From assembly GCA_002297045.1 (NCBI GenBank), contig DBJE01000003.1, forward strand, positions 124,001 through 188,000: a DNA stretch of 64,000 nucleotides, given 5' to 3'. Of the stretch, positions 7,059-14,714 are shown one piece after another (the first letter of the stretch is position 1; every line of letters starts with the position of its first letter). The notes under the pieces were generated by a model. It had not been told where the DNA came from, searched no databases, and worked only from the letters and a program-made list of their open reading frames with translations. This DNA comes from Caryophanales bacterium UBA784. GTDB taxonomy: Bacteria; Bacillota_I; Bacilli_A; RFN20; CAG-288. The position numbers were made by a program, and so were the translations under genes.

Positions 7059-7994
7059 TTTTCCTTTCCAGTATTTCCAGACGGCACCTGGCTGTCTGCC
7101 ATAATAGTCTAGGCCGGTAAGGTACTTGGCGATGGTGTCATAATTGAATCCTTTTTTCAGTTCCTTATAGCACTGATGGGTCAGTTCCGTTGCCTTGGCG
7201 TGCCTTTGGATAAAGGAATCGTTATGAAGTTCCCCGGTGACCGGGTCTCTCCAGTCCTTCTTTTCTTCGTTGAGGATGCTTAAGTCCGCTTTTTCCGGTG
7301 CACGGAGTGCGCCAATCTGGCTTTTTCCGTAAAGAAAAGAGAAAAACTTTCCTTTTTTGTTTGCCAACTTATAGAGGGAAATCCAGTTTTTGATGCAGCC
7401 GGTATAGTAATGCTTAGGGAATTTCTTCAGGCCGAACATTGCCTTGAGGACTTCTCCGTAATGCTGATCAAGCCTAGCTAAGGCGTCCTTCCGGTCAGGA
7501 ATCGGAAAGTGGTTAGGCTCAAGATAGTAGGATATGCCGTACTTTGCGCCTAAGGCAGAATCGATTCTCGTTTCAAAGTAGCCATGCTCGAAATGGTATT
7601 TCCCGCTGATTCTTCCGTCTTCTCCGAACCCCGATTGGTACCTGACAAACGGATGGGCAGTGGAATCAAGGAAATAATGACATAGCTGGCCTAATATGAA
7701 GGCTTCCCTCTGCTTCCGATGCTTCACATCGTCGATTGAATAGACTTCATCGACTAAATATTTGAAGTATTTCTTCCCATCTGTTTTATGGATCCGGTTT
7801 CCTAGCTTCTTCCTTGCGTAGCCAAGATGGAGTCCGTTTTGTGGGAGAAGACCGCCGAAAAAGAGGGCATCCGGCCCAAAAGAGCCAAGGATAAAGAAAT
7901 CCTCCGTCTCTGGCAGGAGAAAACTTGCCTCATCCTGAATTTCCTTTGCCCTAACTCTTTTTGCGACAAGCGAATGAGCGAGAAAGTTCGGCAT
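7044..7994 (-). CDS. Zinc-dependent phospholipase C-like protein
   Basis: A 316-aa protein of the zinc-dependent phospholipase C/S1-P1-like family. It begins MPNFLAHSLVA, and has GSFGPDALFF, then LCHYFLDSTAHPFVRYQSG and HFEHGYFETRID, the spaced His/Asp residues that bind zinc in this family. There is no signal peptide, so it is probably cytoplasmic, and its real substrate is unknown. It starts 10 nt after the pduL stop without a Shine-Dalgarno site, which suggests translational coupling. A terminator overlaps its last codons. Confidence 0.8.
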   Translation of the reverse strand: MPNFLAHSLVAKRVRAKEIQDEASFLLPETEDFFILGSFGPDALFFGGLLPQNGLHLGYARKKLGNRIHKTDGKKYFKYLVDEVYSIDDVKHRKQREAFILGQLCHYFLDSTAHPFVRYQSGFGEDGRISGKYHFEHGYFETRIDSALGAKYGISYYLEPNHFPIPDRKDALARLDQHYGEVLKAMFGLKKFPKHYYTGCIKNWISLYKLANKKGKFFSFLYGKSQIGALRAPEKADLSILNEEKKDWRDPVTGELHNDSFIQRHAKATELTHQCYKELKKGFNYDTIAKYLTGLDYYGRQPGAVWKYWKGKKAAK

Positions 7995-8004
7995 CGGTTT
8001 CTGG

Positions 8005-8649
8005 CTAGAATTTGATATCGACTAACGTTCCTTCGACGCCGGTGGCTAATCCGCCGATGGCGTTGGATTCATCGGTATCGATGTGCCTGGCAAGAGAGAA
8101 CTTATCGCTGACACGGATGACGACATCGCCGAAGATGGCACTGCGTCCGTTAGAAGAGACGATCTTGACGGCTACGATGTCGCCGTTCTTGACACCGAAC
8201 TCTTCGGCATCCTTAGGAGTCCTGTGGATATGACGCTTTGCGACAATCCTGCCTTCCGGAAGATCGACGGAATTTCCGTTGAGCGGATTGACTAAGGTAA
8301 CCGGGCAGGAGCCTGAGATCCTTCCCGATTCACGGATCGGAACGATGGCCTTTAAGCCTCTGGCTTCGGTCAGAGAGATTTCGACCTGGTTGAATTTACG
8401 GACAGGTCCGAGAATGGACCTGTTTTTGATGGTGAAGTCCTTCTTGACCATCTCTCCGGTCTTTTTGTCCTTGATGGTGGCATGGTAGATGATATCAAGA
8501 CGCTGGTTGGATGCAAACTGTCCAGGCTGGGAAAGGTATTTCTTGACCGTCAGCTGAGCTCCCTCGCCAAATAATTTTTCTAAGGTTTCCTGTGTGACAT
8601 GAATGTGATGTGCACTAGTCTCGACAATAAACTTCTTTTCCGTATTCAT
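8005..8649 (-). CDS. pduL: Phosphate propanoyl/acetyltransferase, PduL family
   Basis: A 214-aa PduL-type phosphotransacylase. It has duplicated beta-barrel halves with the two His-rich signatures, HHIHVTQETLEKLFG near the N-terminus and KRHIHRTPKDAEEFGV in the second half, and DTDESNAIGG near the end. PduL converts acyl-CoA plus phosphate to acyl phosphate and CoA. No microcompartment shell genes are nearby, so a general role in acetyl-CoA/acetyl-phosphate exchange in fermentation is more likely than a BMC role. The start is ATG 8649, with GGAGG 10 nt upstream. The open frame to 9063 runs through a divergent gene and is rejected. Confidence 0.93.
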   Translation of the reverse strand: MNTEKKFIVETSAHHIHVTQETLEKLFGEGAQLTVKKYLSQPGQFASNQRLDIIYHATIKDKKTGEMVKKDFTIKNRSILGPVRKFNQVEISLTEARGLKAIVPIRESGRISGSCPVTLVNPLNGNSVDLPEGRIVAKRHIHRTPKDAEEFGVKNGDIVAVKIVSSNGRSAIFGDVVIRVSDKFSLARHIDTDESNAIGGLATGVEGTLVDIKF

Positions 8650-8746
8650 AAGTATTATTTCCTCCATAAAGAGTTTACCACAGATAAGGGAAAAGAGCGG
8701 AAAAAGCAAAAGGAGGGAGGTGCTTTTTCTCTCTTGTTTTCTATGG

Positions 8747-8752
8747 TACAAT
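8747..8752 (+). promoter_or_regulatory. -10 box of the 116-aa gene, leaderless type
   Basis: TGGTACAAT (an extended -10) followed by 8 nt and the ATG at 8761. There is no Shine-Dalgarno site in between. Confidence 0.5.
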
Positions 8753-8760
8753 TCTTGCAA

Positions 8761-9111
8761 ATGACAGACGGAGATATCAATTCGGCCTTGATGAAGGCCT
8801 TCCCGGAAAGGGAGAACGACTACCTGGAGAGGAAGAGGACACAGAATGACGGAGAGGAAGTCAAACCGGTCTTTTTCCTTCTCTGCTCTTTGGCTCCTAT
8901 AAGGAAAATCCACCTTCTTAGGAAGAATGACGGCCTGATTGCTAAGGACAGGGACGGTCTGGAGAGCCTCTTTAAACTCAATGACAAAGAAAGGAAAGAC
9001 ACTCTTTCTCCTCTTTTTGACTACCTGAAACAGGAAGACCTGCTCAAGGAAGCCGAAAAGCATTTCCGGACTTTGACTTTAAAAGCGGAAAAGGAAAGTA
9101 AAGAGGATTAG
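8761..9111 (+). CDS. Hypothetical protein, helical, 116 aa
   Basis: Not recognised. The protein is soluble, charged and probably helical (MTDGDINSALMKAFPEREND...), with one short hydrophobic stretch (PVFFLLCSLAPI) that could be a core strand. It has no signal peptide. The frame is open further upstream to 8599, but that part overlaps the pduL start region. An extended -10 (TGGTACAAT) sits 8 nt before the ATG at 8761, so the start is placed here and the mRNA is likely leaderless. It ends 20 nt before a bidirectional terminator shared with nfu. Confidence 0.6.
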   Translation: MTDGDINSALMKAFPERENDYLERKRTQNDGEEVKPVFFLLCSLAPIRKIHLLRKNDGLIAKDRDGLESLFKLNDKERKDTLSPLFDYLKQEDLLKEAEKHFRTLTLKAEKESKED

Positions 9112-9131
9112 CCTTTCCTAGGCCGGAAATC

Positions 9132-9160
9132 AAAAAAGGAGGCTTTGCGGCCTCCCTTTT
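9132..9160. terminator. Bidirectional terminator
   Basis: Stem GGAGGC / GCCTCC with A and T runs on both sides, between the convergent 116-aa gene and nfu. Confidence 0.8.
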
Positions 9161-9569
9161 ATTTGCTTTCCGTCTTTGGATGCGTCCGGTTGTACTCATC
9201 TAGCTCCTGCTGGGCCTGCTCTTCTTCCTTCAGACGCTTAAGCAGATCTTCGAAGGAATCCTGCTGAGGCTGGACTAGTTCGACCCGTTTGACTTCCGGA
9301 ACCTCTTCTGTGATGACGACGGAGAAGGAATCGGAAACATCGTTCGTGGCAAGATAGCATCCGTTGCAGGCGCCTGTCCTTCTGACATAGAGTGTCCCGT
9401 CATTATCGTCGAAGTGGTCGATCTCGATATTTCCGCCTTCCCGCTGAAGGAAGGGGCGGAGCCGTTCAAGTACTTCCTCGATGTTTGCCTCGATCCGTGC
9501 TTTGTCTACGGCTGCATCGACAACTGTCGTGACCGCCTTATCTGTTTTCTTGTTTTCTTCGTCCATCAT
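9159..9569 (-). CDS. NifU C-terminal domain (Nfu-type) Fe-S protein
   Basis: A 136-aa protein with an Nfu domain: a helix, then LRPFLQREGGNIEIDHF and GACNGC, the CXXC that carries a bridging [4Fe-4S] cluster. Nfu proteins carry Fe-S clusters to apo-proteins. The C-terminal extension is Glu/Gln-rich and unlike the short canonical forms. The double ATG (9569, 9566) has TAGGAG upstream, and a TATAAT lies at 9594-9599, so it has its own promoter downstream of the hydrolase gene. The longer frame to 9587 is rejected because the ribosome binding site supports 9569. Confidence 0.88.
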   Translation of the reverse strand: MMDEENKKTDKAVTTVVDAAVDKARIEANIEEVLERLRPFLQREGGNIEIDHFDDNDGTLYVRRTGACNGCYLATNDVSDSFSVVITEEVPEVKRVELVQPQQDSFEDLLKRLKEEEQAQQELDEYNRTHPKTESK

Positions 9570-9632
9570 GATGATTCTCCTAAACAAGTTAGGATTATAT
9601 CACGGAAGAAAGGGGATTTCAGGGATTTGCAA

Positions 9633-10514
9633 TTAGCAGTGGGCGGAAAGGAAGCCAAGGATAGCCTGGTCAACGAGGGAGTGGTTTTCCTCATTAAGGA
9701 CTTCATGGCGCCTTTTGGGGTAGACTTTCCTTTCGATGTCCTTATATCCTGCCTGTCGTAGCCTTTTCTCAGACTTCTTCCTCCCCTTTTCGTATCCCGT
9801 GACTGGGTCATCTTCCCCGCAGGCAAAGAGGATGGGAAGAGAAGGATTCCGGCAATTGAATTTCTTCGGCTTGGCTAGTTCCCCGGCCCTTTTGAACCTG
9901 ACGGTATAGCCCTCGTTGTCAAAAGTGGTTAGCTGTTCCTTATCCTTTTCCACGTCCTCTATATTGGCCTTGGAATAGCTCAGCCATTGATCAAGAGGCT
10001 TATCTAATCCGGCCATCTTTTTCAAAAGCTGATTATGCCCGTGCTTTCCGCCTGTAAAAGGATAAAGCATCTTGGCAAGGAAGACGCCAAACACGCCGGC
10101 CTTCCGTGGACTTGGAGCACCGGTAAGAATCAGTCCATCAATCCTTTCGTCATGATTTCTAAGGTAGAGTCTTGCTTCCCTTGAACCCATGGAATGGCCA
10201 AGAAGGAAGAGTTTCCTGTTAGGATTCTTTTCCTTCCTATAGGAACTGATCTGGAAGATATCTTCGATCCTTTGATTGATTTCCTTCCTGTTTTCCTTAG
10301 GGTGGCTCTCAGCAAAAGACTTCCCATGGCCCCGCTGGTCATGAAGGATGAGTGAATATCCGCTATTGTTCAATAGGCGGATAAACCGCCTATAGCGTTC
10401 CTTGTGTTCCCATGCGCCATGGACAATCTGAACCAAGGCCTTTGGGTGTTCGACAGGTGCATAAAGGACGGATACCTTGAAGCCGTCACGCATCGGCAGA
10501 TAAAACTCTTCCAT
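9633..10514 (-). CDS. Alpha/beta hydrolase (lysophospholipase-like)
   Basis: A 293-aa alpha/beta hydrolase of the serine aminopeptidase/monoglyceride-lipase-like group. The oxyanion region is VHGAWEHKERY, the nucleophile elbow is GHSMGS, the acidic residue is in FACGEDDPV and the catalytic His is in KRRHEVLNE. This is the order expected for lysophospholipases and monoacylglycerol lipases. The substrate is not decidable. It has no signal peptide. ATG 10514 has an AAAAGGAG site, with a TACAAT-like -10 about 30 nt upstream. Monocistronic as far as can be seen. Confidence 0.87.
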   Translation of the reverse strand: MEEFYLPMRDGFKVSVLYAPVEHPKALVQIVHGAWEHKERYRRFIRLLNNSGYSLILHDQRGHGKSFAESHPKENRKEINQRIEDIFQISSYRKEKNPNRKLFLLGHSMGSREARLYLRNHDERIDGLILTGAPSPRKAGVFGVFLAKMLYPFTGGKHGHNQLLKKMAGLDKPLDQWLSYSKANIEDVEKDKEQLTTFDNEGYTVRFKRAGELAKPKKFNCRNPSLPILFACGEDDPVTGYEKGRKKSEKRLRQAGYKDIERKVYPKRRHEVLNEENHSLVDQAILGFLSAHC

Positions 10515-10570
10515 TTCGTCTACTCCTTTTCTTTATTGTATAGGAATGCTGGAGAAAAGTCATGGAAAAG

Positions 10571-10597
10571 AAAAAAATCAGCATTTTCATGCTGATT
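10571..10597 (-). terminator. Terminator of the tRNA operon
   Basis: A 9-bp stem (AATCAGCAT / ATGCTGATT) with a 4-nt loop and a T run on the minus strand, 14 nt beyond the last tRNA. Confidence 0.88.
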
Positions 10598-10610
10598 GAT
10601 TCAATTTAAG

Positions 10611-10698
10611 TGGTGCCCGGGGCCGGAATCGAACCGGCATGGAGGATTGGTCCGCAGGATTTTAAATCCTGTGCGTCTACCGATTTCGCCACCCGGGC
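10611..10698 (-). tRNA. tRNA-Leu (UAA)
   Basis: An 88-nt class II tRNA with encoded CCA. The acceptor stem GCCCGGG pairs with CCCGGGC. The anticodon loop TTTAAAA gives UAA. The variable arm is long, as in tRNA-Leu. Last gene of the operon. Confidence 0.95.
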
Positions 10699-10702
10699 AA
10701 AA

Positions 10703-10778
10703 TGGTGACTCGTATGGAACTCGAATCCATGGCCCCTTGATTAAAAGTCAAGTGCTCTACCGACTGAGCTAACGAGTC
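10703..10778 (-). tRNA. tRNA-Lys (UUU)
   Basis: 76 nt with encoded CCA. The acceptor GACTCGT pairs with ACGAGTC and the anticodon loop CTTTTAA gives UUU. Four nt from tRNA-Leu. Confidence 0.95.
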
Positions 10779-10822
10779 ATCAATGCGTCGGATACGGACA
10801 GATCGAAGAAAGGAAGACAGAA

Positions 10823-10897
10823 TGGCTGGGGCATCTGGATTCGAACCAGAGCATAGCAGAGTCAAAGTCTGCTGCCTTACCACTTGGCTATGCCCCA
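10823..10897 (-). tRNA. tRNA-Gln (UUG)
   Basis: 75 nt with encoded CCA. The acceptor TGGGGCA pairs with TGCCCCA and the anticodon loop CTTTGAC gives UUG. Confidence 0.95.
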
Positions 10898-10951
10898 AGC
10901 GGTCTCTTCAATCTATTGAATCACCTCCGGTAGGAGATGGATCAACCTAAG

Positions 10952-11035
10952 TGGTGGGCAGTGGTGGATTCGGACCACCGAACCCGAAGGAACAGATTTA
11001 CAGTCTGCCGCGTTTGACCGCTTCGCTAACCGCCC
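10952..11035 (-). tRNA. tRNA-Tyr (GUA)
   Basis: 84 nt with encoded CCA and a long variable arm. The acceptor GGGCGGT pairs with ACTGCCC through one G-U. The anticodon loop CTGTAAA gives GUA. Confidence 0.95.
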
Positions 11036-11060
11036 ACAATGGACATCGTGCTGAAGAAGA

Positions 11061-11137
11061 TGGTGGATGCTAAGAGATTCGGACTCCTGACCTCCGCCGT
11101 GTAAAGGCGATGCTCTAACCAGCTGAGCTAAGCATCC
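11061..11137 (-). tRNA. tRNA-Val (UAC)
   Basis: 77 nt with encoded CCA. The acceptor GGATGCT pairs with AGCATCC and the anticodon loop TTTACAC gives UAC. First gene of the operon, about 15 nt from the predicted transcription start. Confidence 0.95.
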
Positions 11138-11151
11138 GCCGAATTTCAGCG

Positions 11152-11187
11152 CTTTGATATTCTATCAAAGAGGAAAAATATATTCAA
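11152..11187 (-). promoter_or_regulatory. tRNA operon promoter overlapping an inverted repeat
   Basis: On the minus strand, -35 TTGAAT (11182-11187), a 17-bp spacer and -10 TAGAAT (11159-11164). A perfect 8-bp inverted repeat with a 3-nt centre, CTTTGATATTCTATCAAAG (11152-11170), covers the -10 and start region. Confidence 0.7.
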
Positions 11188-11191
11188 GAGA

Positions 11192-11226
11192 ATTTTTGAA
11201 GGCGGAGCAAATCCGCCTTCAAAAAT
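11192..11226 (-). terminator. Terminator of pgi
   Basis: A 15-bp perfect stem with a 5-nt loop (arms 11192-11206 and 11212-11226), ending in a T run on the minus strand. It ends 5 nt before the -35 of the tRNA operon and insulates it from pgi. Confidence 0.9.
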
Positions 11227-11250
11227 GCTTCGGCTTAGAAGAAAAAGACT

Positions 11251-12543
11251 CTACTTGTCCGTATATCCAGGCTTGCCTAAAAGCTTGAACCTATTCTTCT
11301 TGTAGATTTCCACGCCAGGCTGGTTGAAGGGGTTGACGTTAAGGAGATAGGCGGAGAAGGCGCAGGCACGGAAGAAGAAGTAGGCCATGTTGCCCATGTT
11401 ATAGGCATCCCTTTTAGGAATATCTAAGACGACTGCAGAAGTATGACCTTCGGTGTGGGCCTTAAGGGTTGCCTTGAAGGCGACTTCATTGACTTCGGAA
11501 ACGGTCTTTCCGGCAAGATAGTTGAGATTATCGAGGTTTTCCTTGTCGCTTGGGAAGACGATGTCGTTCCTCGGGGCGACGGTATGGAGAATGGTTTCAT
11601 AGAGGGAAGGAGTTCCCTGCTGGATGAACTGACCCATGGAATGGAGGTCGGTCGTGAAGGTTGCGGAAGAGCAAAGGAGTCCTTCGAATTCCTTTCCTTC
11701 CGATTCGTCAAAGAGCTGCTTAAGCCATTCGGTTATCCTCTTGAACTGAAGGTTGTAGGAGACAAACCTTTCCGAGGCAATCTTGGCTTCCTTATTCCTT
11801 AGATAACGCAAGGAACCATAATAATAGGCCGGATTCTTGCGGTAATCCTTGCCGGAATAGTCTTTTTCGCCGTCTTTGACACCCTTGATGAATTCGCGGA
11901 TATCAATTCCGGCACAGGCGATAGGAAGAAGGCCTACCGGAGTGATGACGGAGAAGCGTCCGCCGATATCATCCGGAATGACAAAGCACTCGTATCCTTC
12001 TTTATCGGCTTCCGCCTTTAAGGCTCCTTTAACCTTATCGGTTGTCGCAAAGACGGCATCCTTAAGATAACTGTGCCCGTATTTCTTGATCAGCCTTTCC
12101 TTGAACAGACGGAAGGAAAGGGCGGTTTCGGTTGTCGTTCCGGACTTGGAGATGACGTTGATGGCGAATTTCTTGTTTTCGACATGCTTCCTAATCTGAT
12201 AGAGGTAGCAGGAAGAAAGCGTGTTTCCGGCAAAGATGATTTCAAATTTGTCTTCCGGATACAAGCCGTTGATGGCTTCGATGACTGCACGTGCGCCAAG
12301 GTAGGAACCTCCGATGCCGCAGACAATCAGGCAGTCATAGTTTTTCCGGATTTTCTTTGCCGCTGCTTCGATACGGGCAATTTCCTCTTCGGGAAGCTTG
12401 CCTGCATAGTCGAGCCAGCCAAGGAAATCATTTCCTGCACCGGTACGATTGTCGATGGAATCGATGATTTCATCGGCCCGCTCATCGACAGAAGCAAAGT
12501 CAAGTTTGCTGATGACTTTGCCATACGTAGAAACTTTAATCAT
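11251..12543 (-). CDS. pgi: Glucose-6-phosphate isomerase
   Basis: A 430-aa phosphoglucose isomerase interconverting glucose-6-P and fructose-6-P in glycolysis. The signatures GIGGSYLGARA, VISKSGTTTETALSFRLF, DDIGGRFSVITPVGLLPIA and the C-terminal NPFNQPGVEIYK with the catalytic Lys are all present. The length is that of the short Bacillota type. ATG 12543 is preceded by a GGGG-type ribosome binding site. It is monocistronic, with its own terminator. The AT-rich upstream region 12544-12727 holds its promoter (TATGAT or GATATA type); nothing else is seen there. Confidence 0.97.
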   Translation of the reverse strand: MIKVSTYGKVISKLDFASVDERADEIIDSIDNRTGAGNDFLGWLDYAGKLPEEEIARIEAAAKKIRKNYDCLIVCGIGGSYLGARAVIEAINGLYPEDKFEIIFAGNTLSSCYLYQIRKHVENKKFAINVISKSGTTTETALSFRLFKERLIKKYGHSYLKDAVFATTDKVKGALKAEADKEGYECFVIPDDIGGRFSVITPVGLLPIACAGIDIREFIKGVKDGEKDYSGKDYRKNPAYYYGSLRYLRNKEAKIASERFVSYNLQFKRITEWLKQLFDESEGKEFEGLLCSSATFTTDLHSMGQFIQQGTPSLYETILHTVAPRNDIVFPSDKENLDNLNYLAGKTVSEVNEVAFKATLKAHTEGHTSAVVLDIPKRDAYNMGNMAYFFFRACAFSAYLLNVNPFNQPGVEIYKKNRFKLLGKPGYTDK

Positions 12544-12727
12544 TTGTTATTACCCCGCTAATAACCGAGCCTATATCATAATTCAAAAAAAACTAAATAC
12601 AATGAAAATATAAGCAAAAATTTACAAAAAATCTCTACTCCTTTTTCTGACAGCAAAAAGGAAGCGCATACAATGGGCTGGTGGCTTAAAATGTAAGAGT
12701 GAAAGGCTATTTAATACGGCAGCCTTT

Positions 12728-13423
12728 CTATCTTTTCCCTTGGTTAAGGGCGAAGGCTATCCTTTCTGCCCTTCTCCTTTCGTCCCGGTCGGTGATTTTA
12801 AAGCCGAGGCTTTCCCCTTTGACATAGCCGCAGGAAAAGCCATGGGTCAGAGCTTTCTGGAATTCGTCGGTCGTATCCTTCTTATCCGACCTGATTTCGT
12901 TCCTGCAGGAAGAGGAAAAAACCTGGGGCGTCCTTACCCGGCAGATTCCCTTTCGGTCAACGTAGGAAGCTTTTTCCTCTTTCCGTAGTAAGGAATCGTA
13001 AATCGGAGAGAGAGGAACGATAGCATCGTCCTCTTTCTCTTTTTCCATCAAAGCGAGGATAAGCTTTTCGCTGACAAAGGGACGGTCTCCGTCATGGATA
13101 AAGAGATAGGAGGAAGGTTTCCTTTTTTCTTTGATTGCCCTATAACCGTTATAGACCGATTCGCTCCGGCTTTTTCCTCCTTTGGCAAGAAGGATTCTTT
13201 CTCTCTGCTGTTTGGGAAGCAAGGCTAGATTTTTTCTTACTTCTTCCCTGTCTTCTTCCTGGACGACAAGGACAAGGGAAGAGAAAAGTCCGGTCTTTAA
13301 GAAAGTCTCGAGAGGATAAAGGAACCTCGCTTTTCCGTCTAGGAGGGAAAACTGTTTCTTTTTTTCTTCCTTCCTTCTTGTCGAATAGCCGGCAAGAAGG
13401 AGAATCAGGTATTGGTTGTCCAT
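12728..13423 (-). CDS. ispD: 2-C-methyl-D-erythritol 4-phosphate cytidylyltransferase
   Basis: Third step of the MEP isoprenoid pathway, CTP plus MEP to CDP-ME. It has LLAGYSTRRKEEKKKQF (divergent form of the AAGxGxRMG...PKQF CTP loop), GGKSRSESVYNG, HDGDRPF and TTDEFQKAL, in the order of the family. At 231 aa it has normal length. The first motif is unusual, with Tyr-Ser-Thr-Arg instead of Gly-x-Gly-x-Arg. Start at ATG 13423, because an extended -10 (TGCTAAAAT, 13431-13439) lies 7 nt upstream, which makes the transcript leaderless; the ATG at 13429 would lie 1 nt from the -10 box. ispF is present at 20650. Confidence 0.9.
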   Translation of the reverse strand: MDNQYLILLLAGYSTRRKEEKKKQFSLLDGKARFLYPLETFLKTGLFSSLVLVVQEEDREEVRKNLALLPKQQRERILLAKGGKSRSESVYNGYRAIKEKRKPSSYLFIHDGDRPFVSEKLILALMEKEKEDDAIVPLSPIYDSLLRKEEKASYVDRKGICRVRTPQVFSSSCRNEIRSDKKDTTDEFQKALTHGFSCGYVKGESLGFKITDRDERRRAERIAFALNQGKR

Positions 13424-13430
13424 TGCCATT

Positions 13431-13439
13431 ATTTTAGCA
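13431..13439 (-). promoter_or_regulatory. ispD extended -10, leaderless type
   Basis: TGCTAAAAT on the minus strand, 7 nt before the ispD ATG at 13423. No Shine-Dalgarno site lies between. Confidence 0.55.
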
Positions 13440-13502
13440 CTCTTCCTTGTTTTTTCCCTTTTCTTTGTCTATCTTAGTAAAAAGGAAGGAAATACGATTG
13501 AT

Positions 13503-14030
13503 ATGCAACCTTGGGTGATTCTCCTTATTGTCCTTGCCTGCTTACTTCTTCTTTATATCCTATCTGGAAGGATTGTCAAAATCTTGCTGAAAAAGGCGAA
13601 GAAAAAGGCAATTGATGCCTTGGATTCCTTGGCCGGATACGAGCAGGACCGTCTTGACCGGCTGATTAAAATCAAAGACGAACTAGTCAATGACCATAAG
13701 TTTCTGCCAAAAAACAGGCTGGATGCCTTTGAGGAGACAAAGGCAATCTTTCTCTCCGTCCCTAGCGATGTCGCCAAGGCGAAAGGACAGAATGATTTCC
13801 TTGTCCTCTATCTTCGCAAGTTCCTGAAAGAGAAACGCCTTCTTGCCCAGGGTAAATATAAGGACAGGGATATGCGTCTAGAAGGGGAAGTGCACATTGA
13901 TCCAAGCGACAGAAAAAGCCCTTATTATTCCTACAATAGAAAGGCCCTTAAATATAACGCTCTTCGGAACAGGACCTTCTTTTCCCTTTTTACCAATAAC
14001 GGAAACAATCCTTCTGCTCCAATACTTTAA
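13503..14030 (+). CDS. LemA-like membrane protein
   Basis: A 175-aa protein with an N-terminal membrane anchor (about residues 3-27, PWVILLIVLACLLLLYILSG). A helical domain follows, ending in YSYNRKALKYNALRNRTFF, which resembles the R.YN..V..YN signature of LemA proteins. The LemA assignment is by pattern and is weak. ATG 13503 has an AAGGAAGG site. The frame can be read back to a TTG at 13416, which would add another hydrophobic segment but overlaps the ispD start region, so the shorter form is preferred. Codon use is like its neighbours. Confidence 0.55.
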   Translation: MQPWVILLIVLACLLLLYILSGRIVKILLKKAKKKAIDALDSLAGYEQDRLDRLIKIKDELVNDHKFLPKNRLDAFEETKAIFLSVPSDVAKAKGQNDFLVLYLRKFLKEKRLLAQGKYKDRDMRLEGEVHIDPSDRKSPYYSYNRKALKYNALRNRTFFSLFTNNGNNPSAPIL

Positions 14031-14059
14031 AAAAAGAAACAATAAGAAAGGAGAACTTT

Positions 14060-14713
14060 ATGGACTTATTTCTCGACACGGCGAATTTGAAGGAGATTAA
14101 GGAAGGAAGCGGATGGGGCTTTTTGAAAGGAGTCACAACAAATCCTTCCCTAATTGCCAAAGAAGGAAGGAAACAGAAGGACATCATCTCCGAAATCGTC
14201 AAAAGGATCGATGGTCCGATTTCCGCGGAAGTCACGGCGGAAAAAAGCGAAGAAAGGATTAGCCAGGGGAAGGAACTTTACAAGATTGATCCTAAGCACA
14301 TCGTCATCAAGCTCCCGATTACGATGGACGGGCTTAAGGCCTGCTCCGTTCTTCATTCCCTTTCCATTCCTACAAACCTTACTCTCTGTTTCTCCTTAAG
14401 CCAGGCCCTGCTTTCTAGGGAGGCTGGGGCAAGCTATGTCTCTCCTTTCCTTGGGCGGCTTGACGATAACGGATGGGACAGTGCTAAGCTGATCGAGGAC
14501 ATCGTCACCTTGAAGAAGAACTACGGATATAAGACGAAAATCATCTGCGCCTCTATCCGCTCGGTCAGACATGTCGAGCTTTGTGCCTTAGCCGGTGCCG
14601 ATATCGCCACCGTTCCTTATAAAGTCATGGTCAGACTCGTTCACCATCCTCTTACCGATGCCGGACTTGTCAGCTTCGAAAAAGCAGCTGCAGAAACTGC
14701 AAAATTAAAGTAA
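14060..14713 (+). CDS. Fructose-6-phosphate aldolase/transaldolase-like
   Basis: A 217-aa member of the FSA/TalC subfamily of transaldolases. MDLFLDTANLKEI and GVTTNPSLIAKEG are hallmarks, IVIKLPIT carries the Schiff-base lysine, and PTNLTLCFSLSQA and SPFLGRLDDNG are typical. FSA-like enzymes cleave fructose-6-P or act as small transaldolases; the two cannot be separated from sequence. In a genome with this size of enzyme it may fill the transaldolase role in the pentose phosphate pathway. A GAAAGGAG ribosome binding site precedes ATG 14060. It follows the LemA-like gene by 29 nt and may be co-transcribed. Confidence 0.92.
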   Translation: MDLFLDTANLKEIKEGSGWGFLKGVTTNPSLIAKEGRKQKDIISEIVKRIDGPISAEVTAEKSEERISQGKELYKIDPKHIVIKLPITMDGLKACSVLHSLSIPTNLTLCFSLSQALLSREAGASYVSPFLGRLDDNGWDSAKLIEDIVTLKKNYGYKTKIICASIRSVRHVELCALAGADIATVPYKVMVRLVHHPLTDAGLVSFEKAAAETAKLK

Positions 14714-14714
14714 C

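Noticed and set aside
8005..8649. Microcompartment locus because of PduL
   Set aside because: No shell or diol/ethanolamine genes are in the window, and PduL also occurs alone.
8649..9063. N-terminal extension of pduL
   Set aside because: The extension overlaps the divergent 116-aa gene and a promoter; the GGAGG site supports 8649.
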